DNA of 64,000 bases from Rebecca billardiae RCC1528 (lineage: Eukaryota; Haptophyta). The translations under genes and the position numbers were made by a program. The stretch lies in assembly GCA_965240325.2 (NCBI GenBank), contig OZ251250.1, forward strand, positions 186,001-250,000, read 5' to 3'. Below, piece by piece: positions 51,891 through 62,533 of this stretch (within the stretch, counting starts at the first letter, position 1; each line of letters begins with the position of its first letter). The notes beneath the pieces are model-generated. The model saw nothing but the letters and a program-made list of their open reading frames with translations, was not told the DNA's origin and searched no databases.

Positions 51891-53014
51891 ATGGAGGGCC
51901 CGCCGGCCGAGCACCGCGGCGCGCGGGGGGGCGAGCGGCCGGGTGAGCGCTGCGGCGACTCGGACTACGCGGTGGGCGAGCGGGTGTGGTACACCGCCGA
52001 CCTCGCCAACCGCTCGACCCGCTGCACCGCGCGCATCCTCCGCTGGAGGCAAGCCGAGTGCCGGCGGCGCGCCGGCCGCGGCGCGCGCTCGGGCGCGCGC
52101 GCGGACGCGGTCGAGGTGGAGCTGCTGCACATCGCGCGGAACACGCGCGAGTGGGTGATGCTGGAGCACGTGGCCGCGTACTCCGACGCGCACCTCGCGC
52201 CCGCGCCGCCGCGCGCGCGCGCGACCGTCGCCGCGGGCGGCGGCGCGCCGGATGCGGTGGTGCCGCGCGGTGGCAGTGGCGGTGGCGTGGCTCCGACGGC
52301 GGGAGCGGCAAGCGCATCCCAAAGGGCGCGGGCGCCTGCGGGGCCGCCGGCGCCCGTGCCCTTTGAAGTGCGCCTGCTGCTCCCGACGTCCGAGCTGCCC
52401 CGCGCCGCGGACCCGCCGCCCGACGGTCTGGCGGCCGGCCGTGGCGAGCGCTCCGGCGGCGGCGCCGGCGGCGGCGGCGGCGCGCACGCGGCCGAGCGCA
52501 GCCGCGGGCTGGGCGCGGCGGGCTCCGGCCCGCGGACGTCCTCCTCACCCGGCGCGTGCGCGCACGCCGCCGCCGACGACGCGAGCTGCGCGCTCCTCTC
52601 CGCCGGACTGCCTGACGCCGCCGCGTCGGTGCCGCCGGCGCGCACCGCCGCGCCGCAGCCACCGCCGGGGCCAGGCACCGGACCGCCGGGGCCAGGCACC
52701 GGACCGCCGGCGGCGGGCACCGGACAGGGTGGGTGCATGACATCCGCGGCGCCGGTGCCATCGGTGGTGCAGGAGCTGACGGACGCGGCGGCGCGGGCGA
52801 TGGCGCGGCGCCGCGCGGCGGGCGGCGCAGGGCTCGTACGGTCTGGGCTAGGCGGCCCTACATTAGGGTTAGGGTTAGGGTTAGGGTTAGGGTTAGGGTT
52901 AGGGTTAGGGTTAGGGTTAGGCGGTCCGTCCACGGCCGCCCGAAGCCACGGCAGTGTGACCGGCCTGGCAGACGCGGGCGGCGGCGGTGGCGAAATGGAC
53001 GCGGACGACGACGG

Positions 53015-53046
<32 letters not shown>

Positions 53047-56000
53047 CCACCGCGCCGTGCCTCGACCAAGTGGGTGCACAGACGGCGGCGGCGGCGGCGG
53101 CGAGCACAGCGGCCGCGGCCGCAGCCGCGCACGCCGCGCGCGGCGCGGCGGAGCGCGCGGCGTGTGCCGCCGAGCTGGCTGTCGTCGAGGCGGAGGCGCG
53201 CGGCGCGCACGCGGAGGCGGCCGCGGCGCGCTCGGCGCGCGCGCACGCGGAGGTGCGGGCTGCGCTCGAGGCGCTGGTCGGCGCAGTCGAGGCGGACGCC
53301 GGCGCGCGCGCACTCGCCGACGCGCGCGCGGCCGAGGCCGAGGCGCGCGCGGCCGCGAACGATGTCGCGGGCTGGGCGATGCGCACGGTGAACAGCGCGG
53401 CGCTCGCGGCGGAGGCGCGCGCGGAGGCGCGGTGCGGCGCTGAGCGCGGCGTGCACGAGCTGCGCGCCGCGCTGCTCAGCGCCGAGCTCGCCGACGCCGA
53501 GGCCGCCGCGGCCGCGGCGCTGCGCAGCCGCGCGGCCGCGCTGCAGCGCCAGGGTCAAGAGTACGTCGCGCGCGTGCGCGCGGAGGGGCGGGCGCGCGCG
53601 CACGCCACCCGAGCCACGGAGCTCGGTGCGGCGGCGAGTGCGGTGCGCGCGCAGGCCGAGCGCGACGTGGCTGCCCACGCGGAGGCGGGCCGGACTGTCC
53701 TGCGCGCGCTCATGGCGGAGCGCGCGACGAGCGATGGGCTGCGCTCGTGGCTGAGCACGGCGCGGCAGCCGCAGCCGTGGTCGCTGCCGCAGCCGCAGCC
53801 GCAGCCGCAGCCGTGGTCGCTGCCGCAGCCGCAACCGCAGCCGCAGCCGCAGCCGCAACCGCAGCCGCAGCCGCAGCCGCAGCCGCAGTTGCAGCCGCAG
53901 CCGCTGCCGCAGCCGCTGCCGCAGCCGCAGCCGCAGCCGCAGCCGCAGCCGCAGTTGCAGCCGCAGCCGCAGCCGCAGTTGCAGCCGCAGTTGCAGTTGC
54001 AGCCGCTGCCGCAGCCGCAGTTGCAGCCGCAGCCGCAGCCGCAGCCGCAGCCGCAGCCGCAGCCGCAGCCGCAGCCGCAGCCGCAGCCGCAGCCGCAGCC
54101 GCAGCCGCAGCCGCAGCCGCAGCTGCAGTTGCAGCCGCAGTTGCAGCCTCAGCCGCTGCCGCAGCCGCAGTTGCAGCCGCAGCCGCAGCCGCAGCCGCAG
54201 CCGCAGCCGCAGCCGCAGTTGCAGCCGCAGCCGCAGCCGCAGTTGCAGCCGCAGTTGCAGCCGCAGCCGCTGCCGCAGCCGCAGTTGCAGCCGCAGCCGC
54301 AGCCGCAGCCGCAGCCGCAGCCGCAGCCGCAGTTGCAGCCGCAGCCGCAGCCGCAGTTGCAGCCGCAGTTGCAGCCGCAGTTGCAGCCGCAGCCGCTGCC
54401 GCTGCCGCAGCCGCAGCCGCAGCCGCAGCCGCAGCCGCAGTTGCAGCCGCAGTTGCAGCCGCAGCCGCAGCCGCAGCCGCAGTTGCAGCCGCAGCCGCAG
54501 CCGCAGCCGCAGCTGCAGTTGCAGCCGCAGTTGCAGCCTCAGCCGCTGCCGCAGCCGCAGTTGCAGCCGCAGCCGCAGCCGCAGCCGCAGCCGCAGCCGC
54601 AGCCGCAGTTGCAGCCGCAGCCGCAGCCGCAGCCGCAGCCGCAGCCGCAGCCGCAGCCGCAGCCGCAGCCGCAGCCGCAGTTGCAGCCGCAGTTGCAGCC
54701 GCAGCCGCAGCCGCAGCCGCAGCCGCAGCCGCAGCCGCAGCCGCAGCCGCAGCCGCAGCCGCAGCCGCAGCCGCAGCCGCAGCCGCAGCCGCAGCCGCAG
54801 CCGCAGCCGCTGCCGCAGCCACAGTTGCAGCCGCCGTTGCAGCCGCACCCGCCCCAGCCGGCCGCCGCCGTCGGCGCGCACGGCGGCGGCGCAAGCACGC
54901 ACGCGCCGCTGAGCGCGCCGGCGGCCGAGCAGCTGCGCGCGCGTGAGGCCGAGATCGAGTCTGCGCGCGCCGAGATCGAATCTGCGCGCGCCGAGATCGA
55001 AACTGCGCGCGCGGAGCTCGAGGCCGCGCGCGCGGCGCTCGAGGCGCGGGGCCGACGGCTCGAGCTCGAAGAGGTGGCGCCGTCCGCGCAGCGCCGCTCG
55101 CGCGAAGCCGCGCTCCGCGCCCAGCTCGCCGCACGCGACGCGAAGATCGAGGCCCTGCGCGCGGCGCTCCGCGTGCGGCGCGGCGGCAGCGACGGCTCGG
55201 AGACGGAGGGATCGGATACCGGCGGATCAGATACCGACGGCGCGGGGGGCGACGAGGAGGGCGGCGGCTGCCGGCCGAGCGTTCGCATCAGACTGAGCGG
55301 CGAGGGCGTGCTTGGCGGCCGCGCGGCGGCGGCGGGCGCGGCGGCGGCGGCGGGCGCGGGCGAGCGGCGCAGTGGCAAGCGCAAGCGCGGCGCCGCCGAG
55401 CCCGCGCTTGCCGCGGCGGCGACGGCCGGCGGCCGCGGTCGGGGCCGCGGTCGGGGCCGTGGTCGGGGCCGCGGCCGCGGCCGCGGCGCGGCCGCGCATC
55501 TCGTGGGCGGCGCGGCCGCGCCGGGCGGCGGCGGCGCCGTCGGCGCCGACGCCGACGCGCCCTTGGCGCCGCTGCTGCGCGCCGTGCGGCAAATGCGCGA
55601 CACCGCGCCGCGGCTCGGCGAGCGCGAGATCGCAATCTCGGCGCTCGACGCGGCGGAGGCGCCCGAGCGCGTGCTTCGCCACGCGCTCTCGTCCCTCGAC
55701 GACTTGCACCGCGGGCGGCACTGGCGGCGCGCGCTGCGCGTGCGCTTCGTCGACGCGCGCGGCGCGCGGCGCGCGCAGGACACGATGCAGCCGGGCGTGG
55801 ACGAGGGCGGGCTCAGCCGCCATTTCTACTCGTGCCTCTTCGACGCGGCGCGGCGGCCGTGCGCGGGCGGGCTGCGCTTCCCGCTGCTCGTGCGCCCGTG
55901 CGCCTCCGCCGCGTTCCTGCTGCCGCTGCCCGACGCGCATTGGGACGGCGGGGAGCCGCCCCGGACTGCCAGCCTTCCGCCGCCGGAGCCGCCCCGGACT

Positions 56001-58061
56001 GCCAGCCTTCCGCCGCCGGAGCCGCCCCGGACTGCCAGCCTCGCGCCGCCCGGCGGCGAGGGCGGCGGCGCGGGTGAGGGTGGCGGCGCCGAGGGCGGCG
56101 GCGCGTGCGCCTCGTGCGCGCCCGCCGCCGCGCCCGCCGCCGCCACCTCCGAGCCCCTACCCCCGCCCTCGCCCTCGGCGCGCCTTGGCGCACCGCCGCC
56201 GCCGCCGCCGCCGCCGCCAACGGGCGGCGAGCCGCTGCCAGACGCCCAGCCGCCGCCAGCAGCCGGGCAGCCGCCGCCGCCTCCCGTCTCCGCGCCGCCG
56301 CGGCCGCCGCCGCCGCCGCAGCCGCCGGCACGCGGCGGCGAGCCGCCGCCGCCAGACGCCCAGCCGCTGCCGGGCTCGGAGGAGCGGCAGCTCGAGCTGC
56401 TCGGCCTCGCGGCGCTGCTGGCGCTACGGACGGGAGTGCCGCTCGGCGTGCGACTCTCGCCGCTGATGCTTCTGCCCGCGACGGCGGCGGCGGCGGGCGC
56501 AGGCGCTCACGGCGCGCGGCCGCGCGCCGCCGCCGCCGCCGCGCCGGACGCGCCACCCGATGCGCCGCCGCTGGCGCGCTCGCGCTTCGGCACCGCCGAG
56601 CGCGCGCTGGACACGCTGGCCTGGGCCAACGCCGAGCTGGCCGCCGCGTGGCGGGAGACGCTCGCGGGCGCGCGCGCCGCCGCCGCGCAGGGCCGCTGCG
56701 TCGGCAGCCTGGGGCACACCGCTGGCGACTTTGCAGGGCCGGCGGCGCGCGCGGCGGCCGCGGCGCGGCAGCGGCAGGGGGGCGGCGCCGAGCGCGCCGC
56801 GCCGCGCGCCGCGGACTTCGCACCGCCGCCTCGGAGCGCCGAGGGCGGCGGCGCCGGCGCCGCCGACGCGGCCGAGCGCGGCGGCACGGCCGCCGCGCTC
56901 GCGCGCGCGCCGGCAGCGGCCGGGCCGCCGGCGGCGAGCTCGCCACCGCCCTCGCCGTGCGGCGCGGCGCCCGCGGCCGCCGCCGCCGCCGCCGCGCCGC
57001 CGAGCTCGCCGCCGCCTGTCTGGCCGCCGCCGCCTCCGCGCGTGCCCACCGGCTTCGGCGCTCCCCAGCCTACCCGGCTTACCCAGCTTACCCGGCTTAC
57101 CCAGCTTACCCAGCTTACCCACGTGCCCATGGAGCTCGAGCCAATCACGCCGCCGCGCGCCGAGAGCGCCGCCGAGCCCGCGGCGGCGCAGCTCTCGCCG
57201 TGGCCAACGGCCGCCGCCGTCGCCGCCGCCTGCGCCGCCGCGTGTTCGCCGCGGCCCGGCGGCGGCGACGCGGAGGCGCCGCCGCCCGCGGCTGACGGCG
57301 CCCTCGGCGGCGACGACGCGCCCGGCGGCGGCCGCGCCGCCGCGCCGCCGTCGGCGGCGGGGCTCCGCTCGCTCGCCGCCGTCGAGGCGGCCGTGATCGC
57401 CGGCGCGCGCGCCGAGCTGGGCGCCGTGTGCGCCGCGCACCGCGCCGGCCTCGCCGCGTTCCGCCGCGGGTTCTATGGAGAAGAACCGTCGGTTGAGCGC
57501 GCGCTGCGCGCGCTGCCTAGCACCGAGCGCGCGGCGCGCGAGGTTGTCGATCTCGTGTGCGGCCGCGACGAGCTGACCGGCGAGATGCTCGCGGCCGCGT
57601 GCCGCATCGACCTCGGCGTCGGCGACGGCGGGGCGGGGGGCGCAGTCCGGGAGTCCGGGAGCACGGAGTCCGGGAGCACGGAGTCCGGGAGGGGCGACGG
57701 GGAGACGCCCGGCGGGGACCCGCTCGTCGTCGGCAGCGTGCAGCGCGAGCTGCTCGCGCGCGCCGAGTGGCTGCTCGAGCTGCTCGGCAAGCGCTTCGAC
57801 GCGGCGGAGCGGCTGCAGTTCCTCAGCTTCGTCACCGGGCTGCGCTGCGTGCCCGACGGCGCCGCCGGCGGCACCCTCGAGATTCTCGTCAGATTCGACG
57901 GTCTGCGGCCCGGCGGCAACGGCGCGCTCCCGGCCGCGCGCACGTGCACTAACGAGCTGCTGCTGCGGCACGCGCTGCAGTACGAGAGCGCCGAGCAGCT
58001 GGGCGCGGACCTGCGCCGGGCGATGAGCTCTGTGCGGCACGGGGACTTCCTCCTCAAGTAG
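51891..58061 (+). CDS. HECT-domain E3 ubiquitin ligase with long low-complexity regions
   Basis: Open frame of 2,056 aa from the ATG at 51891. Residues about 25-110 may be a small Tudor-like barrel (YAVGERVWYTADLANRSTRC, TREWVMLEHVAAYSD). Then come disordered Pro/Ala regions, a Leu-Gly run from telomeric repeat (about 325-345), Ala-rich coiled coil (about 410-620), a Gln-Pro array (about 626-985) and a heptad coiled coil (AEIESARAEIESARAEIETA). The HECT domain starts near 1220: ALRVRFVDARGARRAQDTMQ, PGVDEGGLSRHFYSCLF, interrupted by Pro-rich inserts, and ends FVTGLRCVP..LPAARTCTNELLLRHAL..YESAEQL. Cys2019 in TCTN aligns with the catalytic Cys that accepts ubiquitin. HECT ligases transfer ubiquitin from E2 to substrates; the substrate is unknown. 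The HECT domain is split by several hundred low-complexity residues, which is unusual. Confidence 0.8.
52863..52921 (+). repeat. Interstitial telomere-type repeat, nearly 10 TTAGGG units, inside the HECT gene
   Basis: An uninterrupted TTAGGG run of 59 bp is read in frame as a Leu-Gly repeat (about 20 residues). No stop codon arises in the used frame. This is an interstitial copy, far from either window end. Confidence 0.97.
53762..54850 (+). repeat. CAG-CCG hexanucleotide array (Gln-Pro repeat) in the HECT gene
   Basis: About 1.09 kb of CAGCCG units with CAGTTG, CCGCTG and CAGCTG variants encode alternating Gln-Pro with scattered Leu. Higher-order blocks recur (for example around 54121-54200 and 54511-54590), pointing to unequal crossover. 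The antisense strand is open through the array in two frames, reading Leu-Arg or mostly Ala. Confidence 0.97.
55953..56051 (+). repeat. 33-bp minisatellite in the HECT gene (EPPRTASLPPP x3)
   Basis: Three in-frame copies of a unit containing GAGCCGCCCCGGACTGCCAG lie inside the HECT domain insert. Shorter in-frame arrays occur at 57063-57120 (9-bp units CTTACCCAG/CTTACCCGG) and 57648-57690 (15-bp units GAGTCCGGGAGCACG). Confidence 0.92.
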
Positions 58062-58230
58062 CTGACGAGCGAGCTCGTCCGTCCGAGCTCTCCGCAGAGC
58101 GTGGCTGACCGCGGCACGAGTGTCGTCAGCCGTCACGGCAGCATCGTGGCGGACCGTGCAGGTGCTGTCCGTGGCGACGGCCCGCGATTGACCGGCGCGG
58201 CATCGCCCGGCCGCGATCGGTACGTACGAC
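58062..58230. other. 3' flank of the HECT gene
   Basis: Short segment between the HECT stop codon and the TIR element. Nothing further is recognised. Confidence 0.5.
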
Positions 58231-60254
58231 ATATATGATTAAACTTTCTTCAGGAATGCGCACCAGAAAAAGCCTTAACAACCCGCGCGGCCCAAGATGG
58301 GGTCGGCGGCCACGACGGCGGTTATGCGCCCTTGCGCGCCTTGGAGCGGCTCGTGCGCGCCAGGAAGTGGGCCAAACCATGCTCGCGACATGCTCGTTCG
58401 TCGACGCTGATTGTTGGCCGATTGCATGCCAGCCCACGCCGACGTCTGAGTGCGCCTCGCCGCGCACGGTACAGCTTGACGGTACACGGCACGATTCGGC
58501 CGCGAGCAGCCTCGTGCGCGCGACCGACCCAGAGGTGGTCGTCGAGAGTAGCACGAGCGGCGGCACACAAGCGGGCCTGGTCGTTGCCGAATATCTGACG
58601 CACCAATCGACCTCGCCCAGCGCCATCTGCTCGTTTGTGCACGTGTTGGAAAGGATGAGCAGCTGCGTGCAAACGCCAAGCGCGCAGATGAGGCGTGGGC
58701 GAGCGAAGGGGCGGCGAGGGCCGGCGCGTGCGCGCGCGTAAATTCGAGCCTCCCCATACGCATCGAAACACACCGCGCTCGCTCGTCGAGCTGCGCACGG
58801 GTATCGGTGCGCGCGCGCCAACGCGGCGCGCCGTGCTCGCGCCCCGGGCAGCTGCAAACCTGCTCGCGCGCGCACGCGTGCGTGATGGACCGAGGAGGTC
58901 GCGCGAGCATGCGCGATGTGTCTGGATGGAGCGTGTAGGAGGTGTAGGCTGCGCTCCGCACGCGCTCCGCCACCGTGCACCGCGCTGCCCCTCGCCCACG
59001 CGGTCGCCGCCGAGCCCAGATTCAAACGCGTGCGAGCGCTCGAGCGCACCTCCGAGCAGCAGTCGCAGCTATCGTGTCGAAGGCGTGGCGAGAGGCAGAT
59101 GTGCATGGCAAGTAGCGCCATGGTGGTGCCCATCACGCGCACACACTCGCGCACGCTCGCTACACCACCTCGTCGCGCCCACGTGCAGCGCGCGGGGCGC
59201 GCTTCACGCCCGGAGCAGCTCGGCCGAGCGGCTGCTGCGCGCGGCGCGCGCGGCGAGTAGGGCTCAGCCAATGGTCCGAGGGCGAGCCTGCCGAGCGTCG
59301 TGCGTGGCGCGCGCGGACCTAGTACAACGCCGCGTACCACTCGCTGCCACCATAGGGCCCGTACCGGCGAGCTGTGGCCGCCGCAGACACCACCGTGAAT
59401 GCAGCCCAACGGTCACAGCGCGCGACAGCCGACGAGCGCTTGACGCGCGCGTCCACCACCGTGCGATGAGCACGGACGAGCGCGCGCGCCCGTGTCGTAG
59501 CTCAGGTGGGGTCCCCCGATCGCACTCACCACCGCGCTGCCACGCCTTCGACCATCTTGTGTCACCATGTGGCCGCTCGCCGCTCGCGCCGAGCGGCTCA
59601 GGCGGCGCAGCTGCACGACCGGCAAACCGACGGTCAGCGCGCAGCAAGGGTGGAGTCCGGCGAGGGTCGGCCGGACTGTCCGGCGCCACCAAGGTGGACC
59701 ACGCGGTGGTCACCGGCGCGCTCGTCACCACGCTCGAGGCCATGGAGGCCGCCCACGAGCAGAAATGCTCACTGCATCTGCCTGTGCACTGCCTTTGCAG
59801 TGCTCCTTTGCGCGCGCACGCAGCGGCGAAGAGCGAAAGCGTTAGAGGCGACCTCGTCCGGGTCTCAAGGGTAACACCAACAAAGAACGGAATGCGCGCG
59901 AAGGTCGCCTCTAACCATTTTTGTGTCGCCCGTGCCGCGCGCGCGCGAGCACGGCCAATGCGGCGAGCTGCAACATCTGCTGCAGATCGGCTCGTGCTCG
60001 ACGAGGGCGGCGAGGAGACGGGTGCGCGCTCGCGAGCGCGCGTACCTGAGAGTGATATCGGCATCCGATCAGGAAGAGCGGGTCGATCTGCCCGCAGCTC
60101 GTCGCACGATCGCGAGAGCGCACGTGCGGTCGACGAGGAAGAAGGCCCGCATCGTGGCGTTTCCGCCAGTGGCGGGCCGGCCCGAGATTTTACGGCGAAA
60201 CTCCAGCGGGTTGTTATAAGGCTTTTTCTGGTGCGCATTCCTGAAGAAAGCTTA

Positions 60255-60262
<8 letters not shown>
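58231..60262. mobile_element. TIR-bounded element, about 2.0 kb, next to (TA)n
   Basis: ATATATGATTAAACTTTCTT at 58231 begins a terminal repeat of about 54 bp (through CAGGAATGCGCACCAGAAAA and AGCCTTA-ACAAC) whose reverse complement ends near 60262 with few mismatches and one small indel. A (TA)n tract follows the right end. Interior frames are long (for example plus 58695-60320) but mostly low-complexity. One segment near 59690-59770 (VDHAVVTGALVTTLEAMEAA) looks coding. No transposase is recognised. Confidence 0.75.
59841..59915. repeat. 14-bp inverted repeat inside the 58.2-60.3 kb element
   Basis: GTTAGAGGCGACCT (59841-59854) and its exact reverse complement AGGTCGCCTCTAAC (59902-59915) enclose 47 bp. 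It may be a nested insertion or a hairpin-forming motif. Confidence 0.85.
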
Positions 60263-60301
<39 letters not shown>

Positions 60302-60748
60302 CGACGACGTACTACTATAGTAGCGCGCTATACGCCGATTATACGCGACGATATATATATATATATAGCATCACTGACGGCGTACTGCACAGCGGTATGA
60401 TCAAACGCGGCCTGCACAATATTAGCTAGAATAACTGTGCCGGACGAGACGACGGACTAGCGCAGCTTATATATTATTTTGCTGCGGCGGCTGATGCGCG
60501 GCGCCGGCCCGGGCACGACCGGCCACTACCGGGCGGCCGAATCGGCGGGTCGGACCCGGCCGCGGGGGCCGCCGATCGATCACACCCCGGCTCGCCAGCA
60601 GCGCCGCGCGAGCAGCAGCGGGTCCCCGCGCGCGTCCGCGTGCGGCGTGTGGTGCGGCGGCTGCTCCGGTGCGCCGCCGCCGCGGCCGAGGAGGCGCGCC
60701 GCCACCGGCGCGCGAGCCGCCACGCTGCGCGGCGACCGGCTGCCCTCG
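60263..60748. other. (TA)n tract and 3' flank of the kinase/receiver gene
   Basis: TA runs at 60259-60295 and 60350-60366 are followed by GC-rich sequence. No coding region is recognised. Confidence 0.6.
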
Positions 60749-62533
60749 TCACCGGCTGCCCTCGTCGACGTCGGCGCAGGGCCAGGGGCCTCGGGCGCCA
60801 GTGGGCGGTCTCAGCTCGGACGCGGACGCGCAGCGCGCCGCGCCCGGGCCGGCGGGGGGCCGGAGCAGCAGCTCGGCGGAGGAGGGCACGCACGGCACCG
60901 CGTGCCCTGCGAGAGGGTCCAGCCCGCCGCCGCCGCCGCCCGGGCCGCGCTTCGGCCCGCCGCCGCCGCCGCCGCCGCCGCCGTCCGCCAAGCCGGTGCC
61001 GAGCCCCAGGCTGGCCAGCAGTGAGTGTGACGCTCGCGTCAGGTCGAGGCTGTTGAGGCTGCGCTTGCGCGTGCGGCCGGCGGAACCCGCGGCGCGGCGC
61101 GGCGTCTCGTCCGCCGCCTTCGCCGCCTCAGCCGCCTCGGCGGGCGGCCCCGCCGCCACCGGCGCAAGCGCCGTCGAGGAGGACATGCACGCGCGCGCGC
61201 CAAACCTGCGCGCGCACGCCCTGGCGATCGCGGGCCGCGCGTGGCGCAGCCCGTCCTTCGCCTTGCTCACGAACACGTCGGCGCCCATCGTCGCGTACCG
61301 GCGGCGGTCGGGCGACGAGCCGTTCGCGGAGACCACGCACGCGACCAGGTTGGCCTCCGCCTCTGGCACCGTCGCGCGCACGTGCTGAATCACTTGCGCG
61401 CCGGTAGGAACTCCCACGCCGAGATCGTAATCTGAGAAGAGCACGACCGGACCGGCGCGCACGAGCGCGGCCAGCGTGCGCGCGTAGCCGTGCAGCGCGC
61501 GCGCCGCCTCCGGGTCGGCGTCGGCGAGCTCGAGCGGCGGGATCACCGTCGGCTGCACGCCGGGCGCGCAGAGCTGCGCGAGCACGCGCGTGCGCACCAC
61601 GCACCGCGTGAGACGGGAGTCGTCGACTATCACCACCGACGCGCAGGCGGGCAGGCAGAAGGCGTCGATGCGCTCGGCGGTGAGCGTGCGCACGCGCACG
61701 GGGAGGGTCAGCTCGACCAGCGCGCAGCGCGCGTCGGCGTCCGCGTCGGCGGCGTCCGCGTCGGCCGCGTCGGCGTCGGCGTCGGCGGCGGGTGCGGCGG
61801 CGGCGGCGAGCGCCGAGTGCCCGACGCTGCCATCGCCCCACGCCGCACGGCCGCCGAGCGCGTGCGCGCACGCGTCCACGAGCGCGTTGGGACGGTGTGC
61901 CGCGCCCGGCCGGCGCCAAGCCGCGCCGTCCGCCGCCGTGCTGCTCGCGTGCGCGCCGCCGCTCGCGCGCACGCGCACGCGCAGCGCCCCTGCGCTCAGG
62001 CCCAGCTGCAGGCGGAGCGAGCAGGGCGCGGCGGGTGCGCGCGGCGCGCCGGGCGCGGGCGCGTCGGCGTGCCGGCGGAGCGCGTCGATGGCGGTGCGCA
62101 GCGGGAGGGGATCGATCTCGACCACCTCGTCCGGCGCCGTGCCCGCCGCGTACGTCACGCGCACGCCGGGCGCGCGCGCGGAGCTCGCGAGCAGCTCGCG
62201 CAGCTCGAGCGAAAGCACGCTCGGCTCGTAGTCGTGCGCGAGGATGGCGGTGCGCGAGATCGCGGTGTGCAGCGTGTCGATCGCGTGGGAGATCTCGGCC
62301 GAGACGCACACCATCGCGTCCGCCACCTCGGCGGCGCTCGTGCCGCCGGGCTCGCGCGCGCACCGCTGCATCACGTCGACGAGCGCCGCCGCGCGCACGA
62401 GCGGGTTGCACACCGAGTCCTGCAGCGAGAGGAGCGCGCTGTTGTCGTCCGTGCCGCCGAGCATGCGCGCTTCGGCGGCGGTGGCCGCCGGGGACGAGCC
62501 GGACCGGCCCGTCGCGCCGGCTCGCGGCTCCAT
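60749..62533 (-). CDS. Hybrid histidine-kinase-like protein with receiver domain (kinase part degenerate)
   Basis: Intronless, 594 aa from the ATG at 62533 (MEPRAGATGRS). A HisKA-like helix contains VSAEISHAIDTLHTAI, which keeps the phosphoacceptor-type His but lacks the usual Glu after it. The ATPase-like region has IDPLPLRTAIDALRRHAD where an N-box Asn would be expected, and LGGRAAWGDGSVGHS in place of the G2 box, so ATP binding is doubtful. The receiver domain (about 295-440) looks intact: VIVDDSRLT acidic pair, phosphoacceptor Asp in LFSDYDLG (about 366), Ser in VVSANG and Lys in FVSKAK. The C-terminal 150 residues are disordered and Gly/Pro-rich. It may relay phosphate passively or work as a response-regulator output. 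No membrane helix or sensor domain is visible. Confidence 0.7.
   Translation of the reverse strand: MEPRAGATGRSGSSPAATAAEARMLGGTDDNSALLSLQDSVCNPLVRAAALVDVMQRCAREPGGTSAAEVADAMVCVSAEISHAIDTLHTAISRTAILAHDYEPSVLSLELRELLASSARAPGVRVTYAAGTAPDEVVEIDPLPLRTAIDALRRHADAPAPGAPRAPAAPCSLRLQLGLSAGALRVRVRASGGAHASSTAADGAAWRRPGAAHRPNALVDACAHALGGRAAWGDGSVGHSALAAAAAPAADADADAADADAADADADARCALVELTLPVRVRTLTAERIDAFCLPACASVVIVDDSRLTRCVVRTRVLAQLCAPGVQPTVIPPLELADADPEAARALHGYARTLAALVRAGPVVLFSDYDLGVGVPTGAQVIQHVRATVPEAEANLVACVVSANGSSPDRRRYATMGADVFVSKAKDGLRHARPAIARACARRFGARACMSSSTALAPVAAGPPAEAAEAAKAADETPRRAAGSAGRTRKRSLNSLDLTRASHSLLASLGLGTGLADGGGGGGGGGPKRGPGGGGGGLDPLAGHAVPCVPSSAELLLRPPAGPGAARCASASELRPPTGARGPWPCADVDEGSR

Noticed and set aside
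52917-54902. 661-codon minus-strand frame reading Leu-Arg repeats
   Set aside because: A shadow of the CAG-CCG array; no conserved sequence outside the repeat. Kept only as a possible antisense product in the findings.
58695-60320. 541-codon plus-strand frame within the TIR element
   Set aside because: Mostly Arg/Ala/Ser-rich shadow sequence with no transposase motif; it also runs into the TIR and the (TA)n tract.
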